Positions 48,717-57,010 of a stretch of DNA of 64,000 nt are shown in pieces. The translations under genes and the position numbers were made by a program. The notes beneath the pieces were generated by a model, which was not told the DNA's origin, searched no databases, and worked only from the letters and a program-made list of their open reading frames with translations. Source of the stretch: Amycolatopsis tolypomycina (GTDB taxonomy: Bacteria > Actinomycetota > Actinomycetes > Mycobacteriales > Pseudonocardiaceae); NCBI RefSeq assembly GCF_900105945.1, contig NZ_FNSO01000002.1, positions 750,349 to 814,348 on the forward strand, given 5' to 3'. The first letter of the stretch is position 1; each line of letters opens with the position of its first letter.

Positions 48717-49343
48717 GGGTGCCGTGTGCCCACTATCCTAACTACCGGCTCCGGGCAGCCTGAAAGAGGGCAGCGCAAAGAGGCAGTCTAGCCCGAACGT
48801 CGCGGCTTGTCCAGGGGGCGCTCCCGATGGGGCCCAGCCTGCTTCGCAACGTCTTCAGGTATGCCTCCGGGCGACCCGGAGGTCCCTCCCGCAAGGGCCC
48901 CGGTTTCGCCGTCGGGAGTAAGCGTGACCCCACCGGCGCTTCCAGTCAAGATGCCACACGGGGTCCCGCCGGTTGGCGCAGCGTGGAAGAGGGTCAGCGG
49001 AGCGTGAGCGGCCGAATATCATTCCAGCTACCGGCCGGTAATGCCACCTTGGGGGGCTCTACCTGGGGTTTCCGGGGCGGGGTGGGGGTATGGCGAAGGC
49101 CACCGGGGCGGAGTTGAGGCCGGTGTGTCGGGGCGGGATTTTTCGGGGTTCGCTCGGGGCGTAGGGGGTCGGGAGAGCGCTTGCCGGGGTGGGGTGGGGG
49201 CGCGACGGGTGGTGGCGCGGGCGAGGGTGGTGGGGCCGATGGGGCGGCTGGGGCGCTTCTGGACGCGGTGGGCACGGTCGGTGGGTGACCGCGGGGCCCG
49301 GGGTGGGTGCGGGGCCCGGGGGTGGGTGCGGGCCCCGGGGGGT

Positions 49344-49653
49344 GCGGTCGGCGCGGCCACGGGTGGGCGCGGCTGGGGCGGCCAGAGCGGGCGCGCTCGG
49401 CAATAGCCCCGCGCCGGGGGCCCGGTGGGCGCAGCTGGACAGCCAAAGCGAGCACGCACGGCAAACAGCCCCGCGCCGGGGGCCCGGTGGGCGCAGCTGG
49501 ACAGCCAAAGCGAGCACGCACGGCAAACAGCCCCGCGCCGGGGGCCCGGTGGGCGCAGTTGGACAGCCAAAGCGAGCACGCACGGCAAACAGCCCCGCGC
49601 CGGGGGCCCGGTGGGCGCGGCTGGGCAGCCAGAGCGAGCACGCACGGCAAACA
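49344..49653. repeat. Tandem repeat, 62-bp period, four near-perfect copies plus one degenerate
   Basis: Copies start at 49406, 49468, 49530 and 49592 with GCCCCGCGCCGGGGGCCCGG and contain CGAGCACGCACGGCAAAC. The copy at 49344-49405 is degenerate, and a partial copy begins at 49654. The copies differ by single bases. Because 62 is not divisible by three, the repeat is not selected as a protein repeat. Each unit could form a GC-rich hairpin. Confidence 0.92.
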
Positions 49654-49831
49654 GCCCGCGGGCAGGGGTAGGCGCGGCCGGGGCGGGCCGACACGACCGA
49701 ACCCGCGGCGCAGCCGGCGCCCCGAGGCAGGTCGCGCCACCGAGGCGGTCGCCCGGCCAACGAGCCGTCGCACCCGCGTCCGTCCACGCGCGTCCATGTA
49801 ATAAGGCGGCCCACCCACCTTGGGCGCCGCC

Positions 49832-49864
49832 GGTGGAGGGCGGATCCCGCGTCCGCCCTCCACC
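49832..49864 (-). terminator. Hairpin downstream of the LuxR gene
   Basis: GGTGGAGGGCGGA (49832-49844) pairs perfectly with TCCGCCCTCCACC (49852-49864), 7-base loop, about 110 bases after the LuxR-gene stop. Likely transcription end. Confidence 0.6.
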
Positions 49865-49971
49865 GCGGCGCTCGCGCACGCCCTGCCGCCACGACTCTGG
49901 GGCCGCAGGGTGTGGTGGGTTCGTCCGGTCGCGCCGCCCTCCACTGCGGCCGACCAGCTCCTGCCAAGACG

Positions 49972-51249
49972 CTACGAAAACACCTTCCAGGCCGCCGCCA
50001 GCTCGACCCTCGACGTGATGTTCATCTTCTGGAACACCTTCTTCAGGTGGAACGCCACCGTGTGTCTCGAAATGAACAGCTGCCTGCCGACCTCGTTGTT
50101 GGTGTGGCCCTGGCTGACCAGCTCGGCGACCGCGAACTCCGTGTTCGTCAACCCGTGGGGCACGAGGCCTTCGCACTCCACCGTCCGGGTCGTGCCGCGG
50201 CGGATGCCGTACTCGCGGAGCTTGTTCACCACCCGGGCCGAGTCGCGGGTGGCGCTCACCGCCGTGTACGTGTCCAGGACCGCCTCGAGGATGCGGATCG
50301 TCCGGTCGCGCTCGGAACACCGGACGGCCAGCAGGCTCGCCAGGTCCTCGCGCGCCGACGCCGTGCACCACCGGTCGGGGTGGATGTCGGCCGCTTCGCG
50401 CAGCTTGGCCGGGTCCTGCTCCAGGAGGCCTGCCGCGTGCAGGGCCGAGCCGCGGATCACGCTGAACTCCGGCTGCTCGGCCGCCAGGGCCGCGGCCTCC
50501 TCGACCGAGGCCTTCGCCAGGTCGAGCGCGCCCAGCTTGACGCAGGCGCGCACCAGCCAGGACGCCGCCGCCGGTTCCGACACCAGCAGCTGCCGGAGCA
50601 CCACCGGGTTGGTGACGATGCCGGCGATGAGGCTCGCCGCGCTCTCCACCCCGCTGCGGGCCTCGACCGCCTGCGCGGCCACCCAGGCCCCCGGCGCCTG
50701 CCCGAAGTACCCGAGCAGCGCCTCGTCCGACAGCTTGTCGACGAAGTGGCGGCACGCCCGCATGTCCGCCCGGCGCAGCGCACCGAGCGCCAGCACCACG
50801 TAACTGGGCGGCCGCAGCGACCGGTCGCCGCAGCTCTCGGCGATCCGCAGCCCGGTGCTGATCTCTTCCATCGCGTCGTCGACGCTGCCCATGGCGAACA
50901 GCAGGCTGCCCCGGACGTTGTGCTTCACGGCGGTCATCCGGTCGGAGGCTGCCCCGCCCCGATCCGCGTCCACCGCGTCCAGCACCCGGCGGCCCGCTTC
51001 CAGGTCCCGGGCCTTGATCAGCAACCCGACATACCAGAACTGGGCGAGCTGGGAAAGTTCGTCGGATTCCCGGCGATTGCCGGCGGCAGCCGCCTTGGCG
51101 CAGTGCAAGCCCGCGTCGAGCCGCCCGTTGAACCACGACGATGCGGAGCGGCGAAGGAAGCCAGCGGTATCGCACGACCGCTGCATCAAATCATCACCGA
51201 ACCCCGCGAACGGATTCTGTGGCATTTGTAGGTTTGGTACGTCCAACAT
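49972..51249 (-). CDS. LuxR-family transcriptional regulator with helical repeat domain
   Basis: A 425-residue regulator. The C-terminal 60 residues are a LuxR/GerE helix-turn-helix (GLTNTEFAVAELVSQGHTNN, then FISRHTVAFHLKKVFQKMNI). Before it, about 350 residues form antiparallel helices of TPR type, with no ATP-binding site, so it is not a full LAL regulator. ATG 51249. It stands alone on the - strand with a 550-base upstream region containing a palindrome and a possible promoter. Its position next to dehydroquinase, P450 and resistant rpoB makes a pathway-specific activator plausible, but this is inference. Confidence 0.85.
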   Translation of the reverse strand: MLDVPNLQMPQNPFAGFGDDLMQRSCDTAGFLRRSASSWFNGRLDAGLHCAKAAAAGNRRESDELSQLAQFWYVGLLIKARDLEAGRRVLDAVDADRGGAASDRMTAVKHNVRGSLLFAMGSVDDAMEEISTGLRIAESCGDRSLRPPSYVVLALGALRRADMRACRHFVDKLSDEALLGYFGQAPGAWVAAQAVEARSGVESAASLIAGIVTNPVVLRQLLVSEPAAASWLVRACVKLGALDLAKASVEEAAALAAEQPEFSVIRGSALHAAGLLEQDPAKLREAADIHPDRWCTASAREDLASLLAVRCSERDRTIRILEAVLDTYTAVSATRDSARVVNKLREYGIRRGTTRTVECEGLVPHGLTNTEFAVAELVSQGHTNNEVGRQLFISRHTVAFHLKKVFQKMNITSRVELAAAWKVFS

Positions 51250-51800
51250 CGATCGGCTATCCCCCAGGCATAGACGAAGCGGAAACGATCAGCGGCTCGC
51301 CGCGCTCCAGCGGATTCAACGACACCGAGCAGGAACGGCTAATGTCCCCGCAGGGGCCGTTCTTCGAAGGTAATACGCCCCGCGTTAAGTCGGTGTTCAC
51401 GCGGAACGCAGTTTGTTTGTCAACGCGTGGCGACGCCCCAGAAGGCGCGAAAGGAGCGCGCCACCCACCAACCTCCCCAGGTTGACATGTTAAAGATTCA
51501 CACCTTGCTGCGCCTACAGTAGCTCCGCACTGACGCCTCGTCACCGCCGGTGTGACTCCGATCACAATCTCCTGAATTGCGGTTGTGCGGGAACTTTCCT
51601 TGCCTGACAAGGACATTTGCTGATAGTACGACGGCCACGTCAGCCAGCTGGCCTAGCGCGCAAACGGTTAGTAGTCAACAAACCATACGGTCGTACGGAT
51701 GTTCACGGTAACCGTGGACTGAACCACTAACGAATTACCAGGTCCGCGGGGACATTACGCGGAATGCCCCGAACCCGGGGTACCGGCGCCGATGGCGCGA
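51250..51800. promoter_or_regulatory. Upstream region of the LuxR gene
   Basis: No gene visible. The region is more AT-rich than its surroundings. On the - strand TTACCG (51711-51706) and TATGGT (51687-51682) are 18 bases apart, a promoter candidate. The palindrome CACGGTAACCGTG (51704-51716) overlaps the -35 box and could be an operator. Confidence 0.35.
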
Positions 51801-52256
51801 TCAGCCCAGCGCATTCGGCGATTCGGCGGACAAGTGCAGCAGGGCGCGCGCGGCGAGGCGGTAGCCGAACGCGCCGAGGCCGACCACCACGCCACTCGCC
51901 AGCGGAGCGATGACCGACTCGTGGCGGAACTGCTCGCGCGCCCAGACGTTGCTGAGGTGGACCTCCACCCACGGCGGCTCGTAGCTCGCCAGCGCGTCGC
52001 GCAGGCTCCAGCCGGCGATCATCAGCGCGCCGGGGTTGACGATGGCGCCGACCGTCGTGTCGCGGTGCGCGTGGATCGCGCCGACCAGCTCGCCTTCGCC
52101 GTCACGCTGCACCGACACGACGTCCCAGCCGCGGGGACGCACCTCCTCGGCGACCGCCTTTTCGATGTCGGCCAGCGTGTCGGTGCCGTAGATCTCCGGC
52201 TCGCGCCGGCCCAGCACACCCAGGTTGGGACCGTTCAGCAGCAGGACGTCGGGCAC
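51801..52256 (-). CDS. aroQ: Type II 3-dehydroquinate dehydratase homologue with altered active site
   Basis: A 151-residue AroQ-type protein. Type II dehydroquinases remove water from 3-dehydroquinate, and relatives act on aminodehydroquinate in AHBA synthesis. Present: LGRREPEIYG (Arg18, Tyr23), Asn74 in VNPGA, Glu98 and His100 in EVHLSN, Arg107 in AREQFRH. Missing: the conserved THTS after the NPGA turn reads MIAG, putting Ile80 where the active-site His should be, and SNHEGEL reads RDGEGEL. The enzyme may be inactive on the normal substrate or adapted to another. GTG 52256 with GAGG upstream. Divergent from the P450. Confidence 0.8.
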   Translation of the reverse strand: MPDVLLLNGPNLGVLGRREPEIYGTDTLADIEKAVAEEVRPRGWDVVSVQRDGEGELVGAIHAHRDTTVGAIVNPGALMIAGWSLRDALASYEPPWVEVHLSNVWAREQFRHESVIAPLASGVVVGLGAFGYRLAARALLHLSAESPNALG

Positions 52257-52444
52257 GGGACACACCTCGCTCTTCAGGGGGGCCGGACCACCCCATGCTG
52301 TCGACGCCGCCCGACGCGGCACCACACCCACGTTGATAGTTGCGCCCGGTGACCTATCAGACCAGGGGATGCCCGGCCGGCCATCCGGAACCTAGGCTCC
52401 GCACCGAGGCTTATCCGGCGAACCGGGAATGGAGTTCCGTCGCA

Positions 52445-53707
52445 GTGACGACCAACGTGACCGAAAACGCGCCGAGCAACGAATCGCTGCGCTCACCGCT
52501 GCCACCGGAATTCGTCCGGCGCGAAGATCCGTTCCACGTCCCACCCGCATTGGTGGCCGTGGCCGAGCGGGGACCGGTCGCCAAGGCGACCCTCGCCGCG
52601 GGCGACCCGTTCTGGCTGGTTTCCGGATACGAAGAAGCGCGCGCGGTGCTTTCGGACCCGCGGTTCTCTTCCGACCGGTTCCAGTACCACCCGCGGTTCA
52701 AGGAGCTGTCGCCCGAATTCCGTGAACGCCTGCGCGACGACAAGGCGCGCGCCGGGTCGTTCATCAACATGGACCCGCCGGAGCACACCCGGTACCGGAA
52801 ACTGCTCACCGGGCAGTTCACCGTGCGCCGGATCCGCGAGCTCGGCGCCCGGATCGACGAAATCGTCGCCGGCCGGGTGGACGCCATGCTGGCCGGCGGC
52901 ACCACCGCCGACCTGATGACGGAGTTCGCGTTCCCCGCGCCCTCGCTGATGATCTGCGAGCTGCTCGGCGTGCGGTACGAGGCCCGGGCGGAGTTCCAGC
53001 AGCGTGCGGCCGCACTGCTGCAGATGAACCAGCCGGTCGCGGAGGCGGTGAAGAACGCCGACGCCCTGCGCGCGTTCATGCAGGAGCTGGTCGAGGACAA
53101 GCGCCGGAACCCGGCGGGTGACCTCCTCTCCGGCCTGATCCACCACGCCGGCGCCGACCCCGCGCTCACCGACGACGAGCTGATCAACATCGCGAACCTG
53201 CTGCTCATCGCCGGCTACGACACGACCGCGAGCATGCTGGGGCTCGGCATCTTCGTGCTGCTGCAGCGCCCGGCACAGCTCGCCACGCTGCGGGACGACC
53301 CGGACCGCATCGCCGACGCCGTCGAGGAGCTGCTGCGCTACCTGTCCGTGGTGAACCCGGGGATCTTCCGGTTCGCCAAGGAGGACCTGGAGTTCGCCGG
53401 CGAGCACATCCCGGCCGGCTCGACGGTGGTCGTGTCGGTGGTGGCCACCAACCGCGACCAGCGGCAGTGGCCGGACCCGGACCTGGACTTGACCCGACCC
53501 CGCGGCCCGCACCTGGCCTTCGGCCACGGCGTCCACCAGTGCCTCGGCCAGCAGCTGGCCCGGATGGAGATGCAGGCGGGGTACGCGGAACTGCTGCGCC
53601 GCCTGCCGAACCTCCGGCTGGCCGTGCCGCCGGAGGAGGTCCCGCTGCGCAACGACATGCTGACGTACGGGGTGCACTCCCTGCCGATCGCCTGGGACGC
53701 CCCCTAG
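52445..53707 (+). CDS. Cytochrome P450, bacterial class I (CYP107-like)
   Basis: A 420-residue haem monooxygenase, likely for a secondary metabolite. I-helix oxygen-binding motif AGYDTTASM, K-helix EELLRY (ExxR), and haem loop AFGHGVHQCLG with ligand Cys366. GTG 52445 is supported by GGAG 11 bases upstream. An in-frame ATG 35 codons earlier adds a non-homologous-looking segment. No ferredoxin gene is adjacent. The TAG stop lies at the very edge of the IS982-like element, and the natural terminator is now about 1 kb away. Substrate unknown. Confidence 0.92.
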   Translation: MTTNVTENAPSNESLRSPLPPEFVRREDPFHVPPALVAVAERGPVAKATLAAGDPFWLVSGYEEARAVLSDPRFSSDRFQYHPRFKELSPEFRERLRDDKARAGSFINMDPPEHTRYRKLLTGQFTVRRIRELGARIDEIVAGRVDAMLAGGTTADLMTEFAFPAPSLMICELLGVRYEARAEFQQRAAALLQMNQPVAEAVKNADALRAFMQELVEDKRRNPAGDLLSGLIHHAGADPALTDDELINIANLLLIAGYDTTASMLGLGIFVLLQRPAQLATLRDDPDRIADAVEELLRYLSVVNPGIFRFAKEDLEFAGEHIPAGSTVVVSVVATNRDQRQWPDPDLDLTRPRGPHLAFGHGVHQCLGQQLARMEMQAGYAELLRRLPNLRLAVPPEEVPLRNDMLTYGVHSLPIAWDAP

Positions 53708-54688
53708 ACGAGTAATGCGTAACTCGGTCAGTGGTCGTAGGCGGTCAGTGATCGGGTGATGGGTTGGCCGGTGGCGCGGTTGTGCCAGATGGCGGCGGTG
53801 AGGGCCAGGAGGCGTTGGGCGACGCGGACGCCGACGCCTTCGATGGTGCGTCCACCGTGCTGTTCCAGGTTCAGCTGGCCCTTGAGGGTGTCGTTGACCG
53901 ACTCGATGAGCTGGCGGATGGACTTGAGCAGCGGCTCACCGGGATGCGGCTTGCGGTTGCGGTAGGACGGCCGGATCAGCCGGACCCCGCGCTCGGCCAG
54001 GAAGCGGTCCAGTTCCGCGGAGACGTAGCCCTTGTCGGCGATGATCAGCAGCCCCGGACGTTCGGTGAGCAGGTGGGGTTCGTGGTCGCAGATGGCCATG
54101 AGCACCTGCCGCTCGTCGACCTTCGGGTCGGCCAGCGCCCAGGCGACCGGGAGTCCGGCCGGGGTGCAGACCAGATGCAGCCGCAGTCCCCAGAACCAGC
54201 GCGAGTGTGAGCGGCAGAAGCCATACTTTGCCCAGCCGGCCAGCTCCGAACGCTGGACCGTGGGTCGGGAGCGACCGCATTCGACCGGGGTGGAGTCCAC
54301 GATCCAGGTGGTGTCGGTCCACAGGTCGGTGTCCGCCGCCAGCCAGCGCATGACCTGCTTGACCAGCGGCAACGCGGCACGCAGCCGACGGTTGTAGCCG
54401 GACTGGCCAGGCAGATAGCGGAACGCGCCGGGCATCCGGGCGGGCAGGAACCGCAGCCAGCGGGCCTCGGAGGTGAACCCCAGCAACGCCTGGGCCACGG
54501 CCAAGGTCACCAGCTCCGCGTCGGTCAGCTTCGGCGGCCTGCCCACCCGCCGCCTGCCGGCGAGGTGGTCGTCGATCTTGACGTAGAGTGCGGTGAGAAG
54601 GGTGTTCAGGTCTGTCGTCACAAACCGATCTTGAACACCCTTCGCCCATCTCCAGCCACCACCCAAACTTACGCATTACTCGTCTAGG
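53703..54688. mobile_element. IS982-family-like insertion sequence
   Basis: A 986-bp element with 20-bp perfect terminal inverted repeats: CCTAGACGAGTAATGCGTAA at 53703-53722 and its reverse complement at 54669-54688. It contains one transposase gene. CTAG at each end can be read either as part of the repeat or as a 4-bp target duplication. In the second reading the intact P450 stop TAG existed before insertion. Both ends are clean, so the element is probably recent. Confidence 0.9.
53728..54621 (-). CDS. IS982-family-like transposase
   Basis: A 297-residue DDE transposase: WTDTTWIVDSTPVECGRSRP (first Asp), GLLIIADKGYVSAELDRFLA (second Asp), RQLIESVNDTLKGQLNLEQH (Glu), ending AIWHNRATGQPITRSLTAYDH, which is characteristic of the group. 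GTG 54621 is the family start (TTDLNTLLTALYVKIDDHLA). It is full length and apparently intact, so the element may still move. Confidence 0.9.
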   Translation of the reverse strand: MTTDLNTLLTALYVKIDDHLAGRRRVGRPPKLTDAELVTLAVAQALLGFTSEARWLRFLPARMPGAFRYLPGQSGYNRRLRAALPLVKQVMRWLAADTDLWTDTTWIVDSTPVECGRSRPTVQRSELAGWAKYGFCRSHSRWFWGLRLHLVCTPAGLPVAWALADPKVDERQVLMAICDHEPHLLTERPGLLIIADKGYVSAELDRFLAERGVRLIRPSYRNRKPHPGEPLLKSIRQLIESVNDTLKGQLNLEQHGGRTIEGVGVRVAQRLLALTAAIWHNRATGQPITRSLTAYDH

Positions 54689-54702
54689 ACACAGAGGGCC
54701 AG

Positions 54703-54731
54703 GGCCCGGACCGCAGCCGGCGGTCCGGGCC
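54703..54731 (+). terminator. Terminator originally downstream of the P450 gene
   Basis: GGCCCGGACCGC (54703-54714) pairs with GCGGTCCGGGCC (54720-54731), followed by TT. It lies between the two insertion elements, so the IS982-like insertion has moved it about 1 kb from the P450 stop. Confidence 0.65.
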
Positions 54732-54852
54732 TTCACGCGCTGCGGACGCCAAGCGCCCCAATGAGGTTTTCTCAGTAGCGGCCGTTGAGCTTCCCCCGGT
54801 TGTCCGGACACCTGACCTGAGATGACCGATGGTCACCAGGGAGGATGTTCCG

Positions 54853-55143
54853 ATGCCTGCACCACACCCGCCTGAGTTCCGTCAGCGCGCCGTCGAGCTG
54901 GCCCGCCTCGGCGACAAACCGGTCGCCGCGCTGGCCAAGGACCTGGGGATCAGCGAGTCCTGCCTGCGCAACTGGATGGCCCAGGCCGACGCCGACGAGA
55001 ACGGCTCAACCACAAAGCTGACCAGTGCGGAGAAGAAGGAGCTTGCCGAGCTGCGCCGGAAGAACCGGCAGCTTGAGATGGAGAATGAGATCCTGAAACG
55101 CGCGGCGGCGTACTTCGCGCGGGAGAACATCCTCCCAAAGTAA
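54853..55143 (+). CDS. IS3-family transposase OrfA
   Basis: A 96-residue protein starting at ATG 54853 with GGGAGG upstream. Helix-turn-helix (HPPEFRQRAVELARLGDKPV...) followed by a leucine-zipper region LRRKNRQLEMENEILKRAAA. It ends ...ENILPK just after the slippery heptamer C CCA AAG before the TAA stop, which would allow a -1 shift into OrfB. An upstream ATG at 54829 lies in frame but lacks a ribosome site. Confidence 0.9.
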   Translation: MPAPHPPEFRQRAVELARLGDKPVAALAKDLGISESCLRNWMAQADADENGSTTKLTSAEKKELAELRRKNRQLEMENEILKRAAAYFARENILPK

Positions 55144-55190
55144 CCTTCCCGCTGGTCTGTGAACTCGCCGCGGACGGTATCGACGTCACG

Positions 55191-56024
55191 GTGGCCTGCC
55201 GGGTATTGAACGTGTCCCGCTCCGGATACTACGAATGGCGCGACCGGCCGCCCTCGACCCGAGAGGCGGAGAACACGGTACTGCTGAAACACATCGAACA
55301 GATCCACGCCGATTCCCGCGGCACCTACGGCTCACCGCGCGTGCACGCCGAACTCATGCTCGGTCTGGGGATGCCGGTCAACCTCAAACGGGTCGAGCGG
55401 CTCATGCGCGAGGCCGGGATCCAGGGCCTCTACCGGCGCCGCCGGCACCACACCACAGTCCGTGACCCGGCCGGGCAACCCAGCGCCGACCTGGTCAACC
55501 GCCAGTTCACCGTCGACGCCCCGGACCGGTTGTGGATCACCGACATCACCGAACACCCCACCGAGGAGGGCCGGGTCTACTGCGCCGCGGTCATGGACGC
55601 CTATTCCCGGCTCATCATCGGCTGGTCCATCGCCGGCCATATGCGCACCGAACTGGTCACCGACGCCCTCGGTATGGCCATCCTGCGCCGCCAGCCGGAA
55701 AACGACACCACCATTCTACATTCCGACCACGGCTCGCAATATACCTCGTGGGCATTCGGGCAACGTCTCCGCAATGCCGGACTGCTCGCGTCCATGGGCA
55801 CAGTCGGCGACTGTTACGACAATGCCATGATGGAATCGTTCTGGGGCACTCTTCAGCTTGAACTTCTCGACTCGAGAACGTGGAAAAACCGAGACGAACT
55901 TGCCAATGCGATATTCGAATGGATAGAGTGCTGGTACAACCCGAAGCGGAGACATTCCAAGATCGGGATGCACAGCCCCGCCACGTTTGAGGCCCTCAAC
56001 CAGCCACCACACGCGGCACCCTGA
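55191..56024 (+). CDS. IS3-family transposase OrfB (DDE integrase domain)
   Basis: The catalytic half of the transposase: ITDITEHP (Asp), LHSDHGSQYTSWAFG (Asp), NAMMESFWGTLQLEL (Glu). The open frame begins at 55140, in the -1 frame relative to OrfA. It is likely made as an OrfAB fusion by frameshifting at CCCAAAG (VTFPLVCELAADGIDVTVAC follows). GTG 55191 is only the first internal start. The protein appears intact. Confidence 0.9.
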   Translation: MACRVLNVSRSGYYEWRDRPPSTREAENTVLLKHIEQIHADSRGTYGSPRVHAELMLGLGMPVNLKRVERLMREAGIQGLYRRRRHHTTVRDPAGQPSADLVNRQFTVDAPDRLWITDITEHPTEEGRVYCAAVMDAYSRLIIGWSIAGHMRTELVTDALGMAILRRQPENDTTILHSDHGSQYTSWAFGQRLRNAGLLASMGTVGDCYDNAMMESFWGTLQLELLDSRTWKNRDELANAIFEWIECWYNPKRRHSKIGMHSPATFEALNQPPHAAP

Positions 56025-56895
56025 CCCCACACCCGCCGTGTCCGGCGAACGGGGGGAAGCTCACGTGGTGTTCGTGGTGGGTGAGGACGAGGGCTGCTTG
56101 GACGATGTGGCCGATGCGGTGGGGGCAGAGGGTGATTCGTTGGAGTGCTGACCAGCGGGTTTTGAGGAGTGCCATGGCGCGTTCACCCAGGGCGCGGGCC
56201 CGGGCGTGCAGCAGGTTGTGGACCCGTTGCCGGGCGTTGAGGGGTGGTTGACCTGCGGTTTTCTTGAACGGGGTGAGGATGCCGATCCCGGCGGCGTGGT
56301 AGGCCTTGTCGGCCAGAGTTCTCAGGCCCTGGCCGGCGGCGGCGGTCAACGCGCCGACGATTCCGTGGTCGCGGGCGGCGGAGAGGTCGTTGCGGGAGCC
56401 GGGCAGCACCGCCGAGACCCACAGCGGGAACCCGTCGGGGCTGGCCAGGAACTGGATGTTCCCGCCGAAGGCGCGGTGCTTGCCCGAGTACCACAGGTGC
56501 ACGATCCGGCCACGGTTCTTACCTTTGGTTTTGATCGTGGTGGCCGCGACCCGGTCACACGGGATCAGGGTGCCGTCCAGGATCACGTGTGTGTCACCTC
56601 GGGTGTGGCGCTCGCGCAGGACCTGATGCAGGTCCGGGGCCTGGGCGGCGAGGGCGGTGATCGCTTCGTGCAGGTAGCGGTAGGCGGTGGCGATGCTGAT
56701 GCGATGGTCGGCCGCCAGCCGGTGCAGGGGGGTGGCGTCGCGGAACCAGCGCAGCACCAGCACCGCCTGCCAGTACGGGGTCAACGCGCGCCGGCCCCGG
56801 CGGGTGCCACGCCGCCGACGCTCGGTGTGCAGGACACGGGCAACGAACCAGACCAGTTCACGCGCCACATCGAGGGTGGCACCATAATTGATCAC
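55996..56895 (-). pseudogene. IS5-like transposase truncated by the IS3 insertion
   Basis: A DDE transposase with THVILDGTLIPCDRVA (Asp), TLADKAYHAAGIGILTPFKK (Asp) and a C-terminal Glu region (LGERAMALLKTRWSALQRIT). From GTG 56895 to 56064 it is native. Beyond that it reads into the IS3 end (SFPPFAGHGG), so its last residues are foreign. Removing the IS3 copy and one CGT restores an ending of HEHHGRY and a TGA inside the terminal repeat, giving 280 codons in frame. The catalytic part is intact. Confidence 0.85.
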
Positions 56896-57010
56896 GTGGG
56901 GCCTCTGGAACCTCGGACTTGATCTTCGCAAATCCAGTCCTACCAGGGGCCCCACGCCTCATCCACACACCACACCGCTACTGAGAAAACCTCATTGGGG
57001 CGCTCGGGGC

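Larger units (their letters stand above)
48720..49971. other. 1.25-kb non-coding region between rpoB and the LuxR gene
   Basis: No gene is supported. Long open frames run through it on both strands, but they are low-complexity Pro/Gly/Arg-rich, overlap each other and follow from extreme GC content and a 62-bp repeat. It contains a small hairpin at about 48863 (CCTCCGGG/CCCGGAGG), the tandem repeat at 49344-49653 and a terminator-like hairpin at 49832. rplJ/rplL do not occur here. Confidence 0.6.
54786..56063. mobile_element. IS3-family insertion sequence
   Basis: A 1278-bp element with 25-bp imperfect terminal repeats (22 of 25 matching): TGAGCTTCCCCCGG... at 54786-54810 and the complement at 56039-56063. 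CGT at 54783-54785 and 56064-56066 is the 3-bp target duplication. It holds two overlapping ORFs and lies inside the 3' end of the IS5-like transposase. Confidence 0.95.
54752..57004. mobile_element. IS5-like element interrupted by an IS3 element
   Basis: Terminal inverted repeats of 30 bp: 54752-54781 (AGCGCCCCAATGAGG...) and 56975-57004, exact reverse complements. Without the internal IS3 copy and its duplicated bases the element is about 970 bp with one transposase gene. No clear target duplication can be seen at the outer ends. It lies between the P450 terminator and the end of pdxH. Confidence 0.88.

Noticed and set aside
49344..49653. CRISPR array
   Set aside because: The 62-bp units are contiguous with no unique spacers and no cas genes are near.
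49028..51175. Long - strand open frames rich in Pro/Arg/Gly with repeated peptides (715 and about 300 residues)
   Set aside because: They cover the 62-bp repeat and the LuxR gene in another frame. The repeat length rotates the reading frame, and the composition is low complexity.
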